A stretch of 56,270 bases of DNA from RGIG5612 sp045600845 (GTDB lineage: Bacteria > Bacillota > Clostridia > Lachnospirales > Lachnospiraceae). The stretch covers positions 1 through 56,270 of the forward strand of contig JAZRYR010000019.1 in the NCBI GenBank assembly GCA_045600845.1, in the 5' to 3' direction. The translations under genes were made by a program, and so were the position numbers. The notes below the pieces were generated by a model that saw nothing but the letters and a program-made list of their open reading frames with translations, had not been told where the DNA came from and ran no database searches. Below, piece after piece: positions 7,610 to 15,469 of the stretch (positions are counted from its first letter, which is position 1; each line of letters opens with the position of its first letter).

Positions 7610-7855
7610 ATGGATAAAGAAAAATTAAACGGAATAGAATTAAACGATGAGGAGTTAGAACAAATTAATGGTGGGGAATGGGGTCTCGTAATTGATCGAA
7701 AACAGCGCAATATGCTAGAGTTTGGTTTATGTTATAAAGATAATGCTCTTTTAATACCATTAGTTAGAGAGCCGAATAAAAAAATTTGTATTTGTTCGGA
7801 ATGTGGAACATTATATCGTAGAAAAATTCGTAATCACTGGGAAGAAGACAAATAA
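7610..7855 (+). CDS. Small secreted peptide with double-glycine (bacteriocin-type) leader and CxCxxC motif
   Basis: The first 22 of 81 residues form a classic double-glycine leader, LNDEELEQINGG, of the kind cut by C39-peptidase ABC exporters. The predicted released part starts EWGLVIDRKQRN and is 59 residues long. It is unusual in holding four cysteines, one in GLCYKD and three in ICICSECGTLYRRK. The last group looks like half of a zinc ribbon. It ends in a charged NHWEEDK, and is not Gly-rich like typical class II bacteriocins. A strong AAAGGAGGATAAC site precedes the ATG. A second leader-type gene follows 24 bases later. No exporter or immunity gene is visible. It could be a bacteriocin, a signalling peptide or a modified-peptide precursor. 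Confidence 0.7.
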   Translation: MDKEKLNGIELNDEELEQINGGEWGLVIDRKQRNMLEFGLCYKDNALLIPLVREPNKKICICSECGTLYRRKIRNHWEEDK

Positions 7856-7879
7856 CATTATCAAAGAAAGGAAAAAATT

Positions 7880-8203
7880 ATGGAAAATAATATTGATGAC
7901 AAAAAATTTCAGGAACTTTTGGATGGAGAGCTAGAGCAGGTAACTGGTGGAATGTCTCGCGAAGAACTAATAGAAAGGAGACGCTTTATCTCCAAGTTTT
8001 TAACGGCTAGACTTAATCAGGCAAATGTAATCCATGGGATAAGAGACCTTGTAGTTTCGGACGTATTGAAATACGGTGTAGATGCTGCTGTAAAAAGACT
8101 AGAAGAGATAATAAAAAAAGGTGACGATACTGACGGTTTTTGCAAAAGAGCATTAGAAGTTTTACAAAAAAATATGACAATCATAAAAGCAGTATGGTAT
8201 TAA
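7880..8203 (+). CDS. Second double-glycine leader peptide, helical charged core
   Basis: The 107-residue product opens with MENNIDDKKFQELLDGELEQ followed by VTGG, a second double-glycine leader cut after residue 24. The 83-residue core is rich in charged and hydrophobic residues in helix-like spacing (EELIERRRFISKFLTARLNQ; AAVKRLEEIIKKG), with a single cysteine near 90, and ends in TIIKAVWY. It shares the leader pattern (LxxxELEQxxGG) with the preceding gene but not the core. The ribosome site is GAAAGGAAAAAATT. It is co-transcribed with the 7610 gene and closed by a strong terminator, making a two-gene unit. It may be the partner of a two-peptide system or an immunity-like product using the same exporter; the sequence does not decide. 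Confidence 0.65.
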   Translation: MENNIDDKKFQELLDGELEQVTGGMSREELIERRRFISKFLTARLNQANVIHGIRDLVVSDVLKYGVDAAVKRLEEIIKKGDDTDGFCKRALEVLQKNMTIIKAVWY

Positions 8204-8259
8204 AACATTTAACATTATACATAGAGAAATTTGCTAAACTATAAATGAAGTAGCAATAA

Positions 8260-8295
8260 AAAAGCCATCTGGCAATCCGCCAGATGGCTTTCTTT
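8260..8295 (+). terminator. Terminator after the leader-peptide genes
   Basis: AAAGCCATCTGGC (8261-8273) pairs perfectly with GCCAGATGGCTTT (8279-8291) around a 5-base loop, followed by CTTT. Confidence 0.85.
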
Positions 8296-8302
8296 AACTT
8301 TA

Positions 8303-8584
8303 TTGGTTGATTTATCAGAGGATGAGAAAAAAATAGTTACTTTGTTGACCTCAATCGAGCCTTTAATTCAAATTACAGGAATTCAGAGTTTAGAGTTGGG
8401 GAGTAAACTAATGGTAGGAGTTTCATGTTACCCAGAAAAATGTGAACTACCTCCTATTAAACTGGAAACTTCCGATTCAAGTATTGCTTATATAGAAGGG
8501 ATGTCCCTGACTGGAATAGGCGTTGGAATTGCCGAAATAAGAGCTTACATATGTATTAAATTTACGAAGAAAAGTAGCATATAA
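8303..8584 (+). pseudogene. Fragment with a bacterial Ig-like (Big_2-type) fold, probably a gene remnant
   Basis: The 93-residue frame starts only with TTG at 8303, directly behind a terminator, without a ribosome site or promoter. From about residue 28 it reads LELGSKLMVGVSCYPEKCEL, then IKLETSDSSIAYIEGMSLTG and GVGIAEIRAYICIKF. This is the strand order of Big_2 domains (an L-x-x-G-x start, a xSSDxxIAxx centre and a G-x-G-xAxIxA end). Such domains normally sit in tandem in large surface proteins, so this is likely the stranded C-terminal end of one. It could still be an expressed small protein if a promoter is missed. Confidence 0.45.
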
Positions 8585-8809
8585 AAAAGAAACATTCTTT
8601 TGCTCACCACTTTGCTCACCGCAAAAAAGCTCTCACTTCGAGGGTTTTTTTGCGGTTTTTTGGGGGTATTGAACTTTTATGGTTGATATCTGATTTAGAA
8701 AGCTGTAACTTGTGTTTTTTTTGTTAAGAATCCTTGAAACACCCTTATTTTATTTGATTTTTGCAATGCTCTTTGATAAACTGTAATGTACTAATTTGGA
8801 GGATTGTAA
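8585..8809. other. Intergenic stretch at the right edge of the accessory island
   Basis: It holds a short direct repeat (TTTGCTCACC at 8599-8608 and 8611-8620), a terminator-like inverted repeat (8619-8655) and AT-rich sequence leading to the operon that starts at 8810. No gene is supported. The repeated TTTGCTCACC could be the scar of a mobile element, but no matching copy was found at the left edge of the island. Confidence 0.4.
8619..8661 (+). terminator. Terminator-like inverted repeat
   Basis: CCGCAAAAAA (8619-8628) pairs with TTTTTTGCGG (8646-8655), with an inner CTC/GAG pair around TCACTTC. GTTTTTTGGGGG-type sequence follows. The A/T stem could work in either direction. Confidence 0.65.
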
Positions 8810-9907
8810 GTGAAAATAGAAGAAAATAGATTTGCACAGGCGATGCCAAGCCGCAGAACCGGCAGAAAAATAGAAAGAAGAATAGAAGAAAAACCAGAAA
8901 CAAATCTGAATGTGGTTGCGAAAACGGAAGAACCGGAAGAGGCAGTCCTCTCTATGCCGGGCCGAAGAACGGCTCGAAGAGTTGAAAGAAGAACTATAGA
9001 TCCGGTTGTTTTGGATTCTTCCGAAAGAAGAATGCCTTCTAGACGAAGAACGGAAAAAAGGGAAGTACCAAAAACGGTAAATCCGGTTAGTGTTGAGGAA
9101 CAGAATGCAACGGAAGAAGTAACGATTTCAGAAGAAGTGGATTCTTCTGAGATTCTGTTGGAGAAAACGGAAGATACGGCTCCAGAGGAGGAAAACGCTT
9201 CTTCCGAATCAATAAAAGAAACAGAAAAAAAGAAGACCGCGTCTAAGAATAAATTATTTGGACTGGGCGGGAAAGCAATCGCTATTCTGGTTGCCATTGC
9301 AGTTATTGTGGCAGCAATTGTTTTCGGCATTATCTTCCTGACAGGAAAAGAAAAGAAAAGCAGTAAAAACTACATGGATCAGTTAAGAACGCAGAAAATC
9401 GTTTCCTGTGAAATTGAACCGATAAACCAGTTCTTTACCGAGTACTATTCTTCTCTTAGTGAAGGAAACACGACGGAAATGGAGAAGATGTTTGATCATC
9501 CGGAAAATGCCAGTGTATCTGCAGCGGTTTCTACGATTGTAGAACAGTATTCAGATATGGACATTTATTATACCGAAGGCATTCAGGAAAACGAATATGC
9601 CGTATTTGTATGCAATAACGTGAAGTTTAATAATATAAAAACACCGGCACCATCGATTGATTGCTTTTATGTTACCTATTCCGAAGAAGATGGTTCTGTA
9701 AAGATCGTTGCAGATATGTATTCGAATCCGGAAATTATTCGTTTTGTTACGCTGGCTTCTTATATGGAACCGATGCGTTCAAAATTGAAAGATACGGATG
9801 CAGCTCTGGAGAAGGCATTGAATGGTGATAAGGAGTTGAACAATCTTTATATCGTTATGAGGTCTATGACCGATGCGGTATTAAGTAATGAAGCAATCGA
9901 GCAGTAA
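8810..9907 (+). CDS. Membrane-anchored protein of unknown function with repeated Arg-rich N-terminal motif
   Basis: It starts with GTG after TTTGGAGGATTGTAA and has 365 residues. The cytoplasmic N-terminal 150 residues are charged and low complexity. They hold three versions of one motif: MPSRRTGRKIERR near 10, MPGRRTARRVERRT near 48 and MPSRRRTEKRE near 77, with acidic stretches between. A single membrane helix (AIAILVAIAVIVAAIVFGII) lies near 158-178. The outer domain of about 185 residues (NQFFTEYYSSLSEGNTTEME, and CFYVTYSEEDGSVKIVADMY) has the alternating helix/sheet look of an NTF2-like or small lipoprotein-type domain; I do not recognise the family. The dgt gene begins right at its stop, so its expression is tied to the replication/transcription operon. 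Confidence 0.7.
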   Translation: MKIEENRFAQAMPSRRTGRKIERRIEEKPETNLNVVAKTEEPEEAVLSMPGRRTARRVERRTIDPVVLDSSERRMPSRRRTEKREVPKTVNPVSVEEQNATEEVTISEEVDSSEILLEKTEDTAPEEENASSESIKETEKKKTASKNKLFGLGGKAIAILVAIAVIVAAIVFGIIFLTGKEKKSSKNYMDQLRTQKIVSCEIEPINQFFTEYYSSLSEGNTTEMEKMFDHPENASVSAAVSTIVEQYSDMDIYYTEGIQENEYAVFVCNNVKFNNIKTPAPSIDCFYVTYSEEDGSVKIVADMYSNPEIIRFVTLASYMEPMRSKLKDTDAALEKALNGDKELNNLYIVMRSMTDAVLSNEAIEQ

Positions 9908-9908
9908 T

Positions 9909-10910
9909 ATGATCATCCGAGAAGAAAAAGAACAATTTGAATTCAATAAAATGAGTAAATATGCAGCAAAAAGCGGGGAGTCGAAAGGACGCGCAGTGGA
10001 TGAACCGCAATGTGATATCCGGACCTGTTTTCAAAGGGACCGGGACCGTATTATTCATTGCAAGTCTTTCCGTCGGTTGAAACATAAAACACAGGTTTTT
10101 TTAGCCCCTGCCGGAGATCATTACCGAACCCGGTTAACCCATACCTTGGAGGTTTCCCAGATTGCGCGTACCGTGGCTACTTGCCTTTGGCTGAATGAAG
10201 ACTTAACAGAAGCTATTGCCTTAGGACATGATCTGGGACATACCCCTTTTGGTCATGCCGGCGAAAGAGCACTGAATGCAAAATATCATTTCAAGCATAA
10301 TGAGCAGAGCCTGCGGGTTGTGGATTTTCTGGAGAATGATGGGAAGGGTTTGAATCTGTCCTGGGAAGTCCGGGATGGGATCCTGAATCATGGGATGAGC
10401 GGAAAAGCGGCCACCCTGGAAGGCAGAATTGTACGGCTTGCCGATAAAATTGCCTATATCAATCATGACATGGATGATGCCATGCGGGCAGGAATCTTAT
10501 GCGAAGAAGATATTCCAAAAGAAATCTCTAAAGTTCTGGGTTCTTCCAGAAAGGAACGATTGGACTTTTTAATCAAAAATATAATTGAATCTTCAAAAGA
10601 TGCAGGGGACATTTTGATGTCTGATGAGGCTTTTGAGGCGATGGTCGCTTTAAGGCAGTTTATGTTTGATAATCTGTATTTTAATCCAACCTGCAAATCC
10701 GAAGAAACCAAAGCGATTTCCATGATAAAGACGTTATTCGACTATTACATGGAAAATCAGGAAAAATTACCGGATGATATTAAGAAGCTGATGAAAGAAA
10801 AGCAAGTGGAACCGGAGAGGGCGGTTTGCGATTATATTTCCGGAATGACCGATTTTTATTCCGTAAATACGTTCCGTTCCTTATTCATTCCGGGATTCTG
10901 GGAGAAGTAA
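9909..10910 (+). CDS. dgt: Deoxyguanosinetriphosphate triphosphohydrolase-like HD-domain dNTPase
   Basis: HD-domain dNTPases hydrolyse dNTPs to the nucleoside and triphosphate. The metal-binding signature is complete: RTRLTHTLEVSQIARTVA (H), then ALGHDLGHTPFGHAGERAL (HD), and later LADKIAYINHDMDDAM (D). The N-terminal RDRDRIIHCKSFRRLKHKTQ is typical of the group. I chose the ATG at 9909 (MIIREEKEQ, 333 residues), which overlaps the upstream stop context as TAATATG and matches family N-termini. An ATG at 9888, inside the previous gene, would add seven residues. Neither start has a good ribosome site, so translational coupling is likely. The gene leads directly into dnaG. Confidence 0.93.
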   Translation: MIIREEKEQFEFNKMSKYAAKSGESKGRAVDEPQCDIRTCFQRDRDRIIHCKSFRRLKHKTQVFLAPAGDHYRTRLTHTLEVSQIARTVATCLWLNEDLTEAIALGHDLGHTPFGHAGERALNAKYHFKHNEQSLRVVDFLENDGKGLNLSWEVRDGILNHGMSGKAATLEGRIVRLADKIAYINHDMDDAMRAGILCEEDIPKEISKVLGSSRKERLDFLIKNIIESSKDAGDILMSDEAFEAMVALRQFMFDNLYFNPTCKSEETKAISMIKTLFDYYMENQEKLPDDIKKLMKEKQVEPERAVCDYISGMTDFYSVNTFRSLFIPGFWEK

Positions 10911-12679
10911 TGTTTTATCCACAAGAAGTTATTGATCAGGTCATTGAATCGAATAACATCGTAGAAGTAATTGGAACGTATGTAAATCTTACAAAAAAAG
11001 GTTCCACTTATTTTGGATTATGTCCTTTTCATAACGAGAAAACAGGTTCCTTCTCAGTAACGGATAATGGCGATCGTCAGATGTATTATTGCTTCGGTTG
11101 TCATAAAGGCGGAAATGTACTGACCTTTGTTATGCAGTACGAAAACTGCTCCTATATTGATGCCTTAAAAACTTTAGCAGAACGGGCTGGTATTTCCCTG
11201 CCTCAGCCGGATTTTTCCCGAGAAGAATCGATTAAGGCAAAAAAAAGAGAAGCAGTTCTGGAAGTAAATAAAGAAGCAGCGAAGTATTTCTATCATCTTC
11301 TGAAAAGTGAGCGAGGCAAAACGGCTTATGCTTATTTGAAAAACCGAGGGTTATCGGATGAAACCATTACCAGTTTTGGTTTAGGCTATTCGGATAAATA
11401 TCGTGATGATTTATACAAATACCTGAAAACCAAGGGATTTGACGATGAAGTATTAAGGGAATCCGGATTGTTCCGAATCAAGGAAACAGACGCCCAGGAT
11501 TATTTCTGGAATCGTGTCATGTTTCCGATCATGGACACAAGAAATAAAGTCATTGCTTTTGGTGGACGAGTAATGGGCACCGGGGAACCGAAATATCTGA
11601 ATTCTCCGGAATCCATCTGCTTTAATAAAAGAAATACGTTATATGGTCTTCATGAGGCGAAGAAAAATAAAGGCGGAGAATTGATCCTGTGTGAAGGTTA
11701 TATGGATGTGGTATCTCTTCATCAGGCTGGATTTACCAACGCAGTAGCATCGCTGGGCACCGCCTTGACCGATGGCCATGCAGCTATACTGAAACGTTAT
11801 ACCAGCAATGTGGTTATTTCCTATGATTCAGATACTGCCGGGAAAGATGCTGCGTTACGGGCCATTCCAAAATTAAGAGCCGCGGGACTTTCCGTTAAGG
11901 TTGTGAACATGAAGCCTTACAAAGACCCGGATGAATTGATAAAAGCTAAGGGTGCGGACTATTATCGGGAATGTCTGAAAAACGCACAAAATAGTTTGAT
12001 ATTTGAAATTTATTGTCTGGCCGAGTCGTATAATCTGAATGATCCGGATGAGAAAACCAGGTTCTACAACAAAGTGGCAGAAAAATTAAGTTATTTTACG
12101 GACAGTATGGAACAGGATAATTATATCCAGGCTGTTTCAAAGGAATTTTACATTGATTATTCTATGCTCAGAGAAAAAACGAGAAGACTTACTCTGGGCA
12201 ATGATAATATAAAACCTATTGTTTCACGAGAACAAATGCCGAAGAAAACTGCAGAAAAGTCAGATGCACTGAGTAAATGCATGAAAATGCTTCTGGCGTA
12301 CATGGCTAAGGAACCGTCATTTTATGACAATGTGAGCGAAATTATCAGTGAAAGCGATTTTCTCCTTTCGCCGTACGACATCATCAGCAGAATCCTTTTT
12401 GAGCAGTTAAGAGAAGGCAGGCTTCAGCCAGGTAATATTATTAATGCCTTGGAAGATCCGGAGTCACAGGAACTGGTTGCAGAAATATTTAATTATGGGC
12501 TTTTCGATCATATGGAAGAAAGCGACCTGAAGAGGACCGTGAATGACTGTGTCATCCGTATCAAAAGGAACAGTATAGAATATCAATTGAGTTCGGAGAC
12601 CGATTTGTCCCGGATTATTGCTCTCAAGAGAGAGCAGGAAAGACTGCAAAAATATAATGTTTTCGGGAGGAAGAATTAA
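10910..12679 (+). CDS. dnaG: DNA primase
   Basis: DnaG makes the RNA primers for chromosome replication. The ATG at 10910 overlaps the dgt stop (TAATG) and follows GGGAGAAG; it gives 589 residues starting MFYPQEVIDQVIESNNIVEV. A more upstream start would lie in dgt and is not supported. The CHC2 zinc finger is visible as CPFHNEKTGSFSV and CFGCHKGG (residues 38-64). The TOPRIM domain has LILCEGYMDVVSLHQAG near 260 and SYDSDTAGKDA near 305 with the catalytic acidic residues. The remaining third should be the helicase-binding part, which is poorly conserved. It is followed by rpoD with another TAATG overlap. Confidence 0.97.
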   Translation: MFYPQEVIDQVIESNNIVEVIGTYVNLTKKGSTYFGLCPFHNEKTGSFSVTDNGDRQMYYCFGCHKGGNVLTFVMQYENCSYIDALKTLAERAGISLPQPDFSREESIKAKKREAVLEVNKEAAKYFYHLLKSERGKTAYAYLKNRGLSDETITSFGLGYSDKYRDDLYKYLKTKGFDDEVLRESGLFRIKETDAQDYFWNRVMFPIMDTRNKVIAFGGRVMGTGEPKYLNSPESICFNKRNTLYGLHEAKKNKGGELILCEGYMDVVSLHQAGFTNAVASLGTALTDGHAAILKRYTSNVVISYDSDTAGKDAALRAIPKLRAAGLSVKVVNMKPYKDPDELIKAKGADYYRECLKNAQNSLIFEIYCLAESYNLNDPDEKTRFYNKVAEKLSYFTDSMEQDNYIQAVSKEFYIDYSMLREKTRRLTLGNDNIKPIVSREQMPKKTAEKSDALSKCMKMLLAYMAKEPSFYDNVSEIISESDFLLSPYDIISRILFEQLREGRLQPGNIINALEDPESQELVAEIFNYGLFDHMEESDLKRTVNDCVIRIKRNSIEYQLSSETDLSRIIALKREQERLQKYNVFGRKN

Positions 12680-14478
12680 TGGCAGCGAAAAAAGAAGTAA
12701 AAGAAGAGAAAAAAGTAGCAGCTAAAAAGACAACCACAAAAAAGGTTGAAGAAGCAGTGAAAAAAGCTCCTAAGAAAGCAGCAGCAAAAACAGAACCAGA
12801 AAAAAAGGCATCAGCGAAAAAGGAAGTAGTAAAAGCAGAGCCGACGAAAAAGACAACAAAAAAAGCAGAATCAGAAAAAGAAGCTCCTGCTAAAAAAACA
12901 ACAAAGAAGGCCAAAGTAGAACCGGTAGCAATTGAAAAGGAAGAACCGGCAAAGAAGCCTACTAGAAAAGCGAAAGCAGAAAAGGTGGAAGCAGAAGCAA
13001 CAGCTCCGGCAAAAAAGACGGCAAAGAAAGCAAAAGTAGAACCGGCAGCAGTGGAAGGCGCAGAGCCGGTAAAGAAGACTGGCAAGAAAGCAAAAGCAGA
13101 AAAGAACATAGTAGAAGAAGCCGCTCCGGTAAAAAAGACAGCGAAGAAAGCCAAAGCTGAAAAGGTAGAAGCTGCATCCGCAGAACCGGAAAAAGAAGCT
13201 CCGGTAAAGAAACCTGCTACGAAAAAAACAGCGGAAAAAAAATCTGAGGAAAAGACAAAAGAATATACAGAAGAAGAAAAACTCGTTGATCAGTCCGAAG
13301 AATTGATCGATGTAATTGATGCGGAACCAGAAGAAAAAGAAGAAGAGACTTTTTCAAAATCCGGCAACAATTACGAAGAATGCCTTACAAAATTAGTGAA
13401 GGCTGCCGAAAAAAAGAAAAATTTCATTGAGTATTCTGAAATCTCAAAATTCTTCCCGGATATTGATCTTAGCAAGGCTGCTCTCGAACGTATTGTTGAA
13501 TATCTGGAAAGCAAGGAAATTGATGTTTTAAGAACGGATATCAATGATGACGATCTGATTCTGGATATGGACGATGACATTGAAATTGACGTTCTGGATG
13601 AAGAAGTAACGGAAGCTGATTTAGATATGAGCGACCTGGAAAACAATGTAAACATTGAAGACCATGTCCGTATGTACTTAAAAGAAATCGGCAAAGTCCC
13701 ACTTTTGAATTCTGATGAAGAAGTAGATTTGGCGAAAAAGATGGAAAAAGGCGATACTGCAGCGAAACAGAAGCTTGCGGAAGCAAACCTGAGACTGGTT
13801 GTAAGTATTGCGAAAAGATATGTTGGCCGTGGAATGCAGTTACTGGATCTGATTCAGGAAGGCAATCTGGGTCTGATGAAAGCGGTTGAGAAATTTGACT
13901 ATAAGAAGGGTTATAAATTCTCTACGTATGCTACATGGTGGATTCGTCAGGCAATTACCAGAGCTATTGCAGACCAGGCCCGTACCATTCGTATTCCGGT
14001 TCATATGGTTGAAACCATCAATAAACTGTTAAGAGTTTCCAGACAGCTCCTTCAGGAGTTAGGCCGTGAACCGACCAACGAAGAAATTGCCGAGAAGATG
14101 GATATCCCGGTAGCCAGAGTCAGAGAAATCTTAAAGATTTCCCAGGATCCGGTTTCTCTGGAAACCCCGATCGGTGAAGAGGAGGATTCTCATTTAGGAG
14201 ACTTCATCAAAGATGAAAATATTACAGCTCCTGCAGATGCAGCAGCATTTGTTCTGTTGAAGGAACAGCTGAATGAAGTATTATTTACCTTAACAGAACG
14301 TGAGCAGGAAGTTTTGAAATTAAGATTCGGCTTAGAAGACGGAAGAGCAAGAACGCTGGAAGAAGTTGGAAAGGAATTTAACGTTACCCGTGAAAGAATC
14401 CGCCAGATTGAAGCGAAAGCATTAAGAAAGCTCCGTCATCCAAGCAGAAGCCGTAAATTAAAGGATTTCCTTGACTAA
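12679..14478 (+). CDS. rpoD: Primary sigma factor RpoD (sigma-A) with a long Lys/Ala-rich N-terminal extension
   Basis: This is the housekeeping sigma factor. The conserved part begins near residue 230. Region 1.1 is NNYEECLTKLVKAAEKKKNF; region 1.2 is EDHVRMYLKEIGKVPLL near 325. Region 2 is NLRLVVSIAKRYVGRGMQLL through YATWWIRQAITRAIADQART near 370-430. Region 3 is IRIPVHMVETINKL onward, and region 4 is LTEREQEVLKLRFGLEDG to VTRERIRQIEAKALRKLRHP near 538-590. Before this lie about 195 residues of KKAxAEK/APVKKTAKKAK-type repeats plus an acidic linker, giving 599 residues where about 370-400 is usual in Firmicutes. The ATG overlaps the dnaG stop and follows GGGAGGAAGAA. No frameshift is seen. 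Confidence 0.97.
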   Translation: MAAKKEVKEEKKVAAKKTTTKKVEEAVKKAPKKAAAKTEPEKKASAKKEVVKAEPTKKTTKKAESEKEAPAKKTTKKAKVEPVAIEKEEPAKKPTRKAKAEKVEAEATAPAKKTAKKAKVEPAAVEGAEPVKKTGKKAKAEKNIVEEAAPVKKTAKKAKAEKVEAASAEPEKEAPVKKPATKKTAEKKSEEKTKEYTEEEKLVDQSEELIDVIDAEPEEKEEETFSKSGNNYEECLTKLVKAAEKKKNFIEYSEISKFFPDIDLSKAALERIVEYLESKEIDVLRTDINDDDLILDMDDDIEIDVLDEEVTEADLDMSDLENNVNIEDHVRMYLKEIGKVPLLNSDEEVDLAKKMEKGDTAAKQKLAEANLRLVVSIAKRYVGRGMQLLDLIQEGNLGLMKAVEKFDYKKGYKFSTYATWWIRQAITRAIADQARTIRIPVHMVETINKLLRVSRQLLQELGREPTNEEIAEKMDIPVARVREILKISQDPVSLETPIGEEEDSHLGDFIKDENITAPADAAAFVLLKEQLNEVLFTLTEREQEVLKLRFGLEDGRARTLEEVGKEFNVTRERIRQIEAKALRKLRHPSRSRKLKDFLD

Positions 14479-14966
14479 TGAGTATTTCGAAAAGACTGGA
14501 ATTAATAGCAAATTTAGTTACACCGGGGTACCGGGTAAGCGATATAGGCACAGACCATGGGTATGTGCCTATATATTTGCTGCAATCCAATTTATGTCCC
14601 AGTGCCATTGCAGTAGATATCAGTAAAGGGTCTCTGGATAAAGCTGTTTTTAATGTATCCAGAGCCGGTCTGGAGGAAAAAATCGACTGCCGATTATCCG
14701 ATGGACTGGATGCGATTTCTTCAGGGGAGACGGATTCTATCATCATTGCAGGAATGGGAGGAATTCTCATGGATAAAATCCTGCGGAGAGGCATTGATGT
14801 TGTCCTTTCTTCCAAAGAATTAATTTTGGCTCCTCATAGGGATATTCAGCTATTGCATCAGTTTGCGAAAGAGTTTGGTATGGAAATTGTTTATGACAAT
14901 ACAATTCTGGACAAGAAAAAGTATTATAATATCGTAAAACTGAAAGTAAACAATAATTGCAAATAA
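14478..14966 (+). CDS. trmK: tRNA (adenine-N1)-methyltransferase TrmK-like, C-terminally shortened
   Basis: TrmK methylates A22 of tRNAs with S-adenosylmethionine. The Rossmann core is clear: VSDIGTDHGYVPIYLLQ (SAM loop) near 20, AVDISKGSLDKA near 45, LSDGLDAI near 71 and IIIAGMGGILM (motif IV region) near 88, then LILAPHRD. The family usually has about 225-230 residues with a C-terminal helical domain. This protein ends at 162 residues (KKKYYNIVKLKVNNNCK), where that domain should begin. The ATG overlaps the rpoD stop (TAATG). The RNase P RNA promoter starts at the gene's end. It may be a functional minimal form or a truncation. Confidence 0.88.
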   Translation: MSISKRLELIANLVTPGYRVSDIGTDHGYVPIYLLQSNLCPSAIAVDISKGSLDKAVFNVSRAGLEEKIDCRLSDGLDAISSGETDSIIIAGMGGILMDKILRRGIDVVLSSKELILAPHRDIQLLHQFAKEFGMEIVYDNTILDKKKYYNIVKLKVNNNCK

Positions 14967-14984
14967 ACATAAAAATGATAAGAT
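14957..14984 (+). promoter_or_regulatory. Promoter of the RNase P RNA gene
   Basis: TTGCAA (14957-14962), a 16-base gap and TAAGAT (14979-14984) place a start near 14991, the first base of the RNA closing stem. The -35 box overlaps the last codons of trmK. Confidence 0.6.
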
Positions 14985-14990
14985 AATACC

Positions 14991-15329
14991 GTAGTGAGCT
15001 GAATGGTCGCGCCTGCTATATGCAGGTGAGGAAAGTCCGGGCTTCGTAGGGCAGGGTGCCAGATAACGTCTGGCGGAAGTGATTCCAGGACCAGTGCAAC
15101 AGAAATATACCGCCTGCTTTTGCAGGTAAGGGTGAAATGGCAGTGTAAGAGACTACCGCCTTGCTGGTAACAGGAAGGGCACATGTAAACTCCACCCGAA
15201 GCAAGACCAAGCAGAGAGCGTTAACAGGTGGCCCGCTGAGCTTTCAGGTAGGTCGCGTAGAGTTTATTGGTGACAATAAAACAAGATAGATGACCATTTT
15301 TAACAGAACCCGGCTTATAGGTTCACTAC
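14991..15329 (+). ncRNA. rnpB: RNase P RNA (catalytic subunit)
   Basis: RNase P RNA trims the 5' ends of tRNA precursors. The universally conserved segments are all present: GAGGAAAGTCCGGGCTTC near 15028, AGGGTGAAATGGCAGTGTAA near 15129, AGAGACTACCGCC, and the 3' part ACAGAACCCGGCTTATAGG near 15304. The ends pair as GTAGTGA (14991-14997) with TCACTAC (15323-15329). A strong hairpin terminator follows. Length is about 339 bases. The exact 5' base is inferred from the closing stem and the promoter. Confidence 0.96.
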
Positions 15330-15337
15330 GAAATCGT

Positions 15338-15375
15338 AAAAAACACGGATATACAGAATGTATCCGTGTTTTTAT
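15338..15375 (+). terminator. Terminator of rnpB
   Basis: AAAAACACGGATATACA pairs with TGTATCCGTGTTTTT around GAA, with a T-run inside the 3' arm. It begins within ten bases of the RNA's 3' end. Confidence 0.9.
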
Positions 15376-15469
15376 AAAGCATTAGCCTTTTATACACTAA
15401 AGTGGTATCATATAACGTAAATTTATTGGAGCCGTTCCATTAAAAATAATCGATAAAAGAGGCAGGGAA

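Noticed and set aside
8791..9330. 179-residue minus-strand frame opposite the 8810 gene
   Set aside because: Mirror of a low-complexity charged region; no ribosome site, and the plus-strand gene has a clear start.
12624..13154. Open frame of 176 residues on the minus strand, rich in Phe/Ala/Ser
   Set aside because: It is the mirror of the Lys/Ala codon repeats of RpoD (AAA/GCA read backwards); no ribosome site and biased low-complexity composition.
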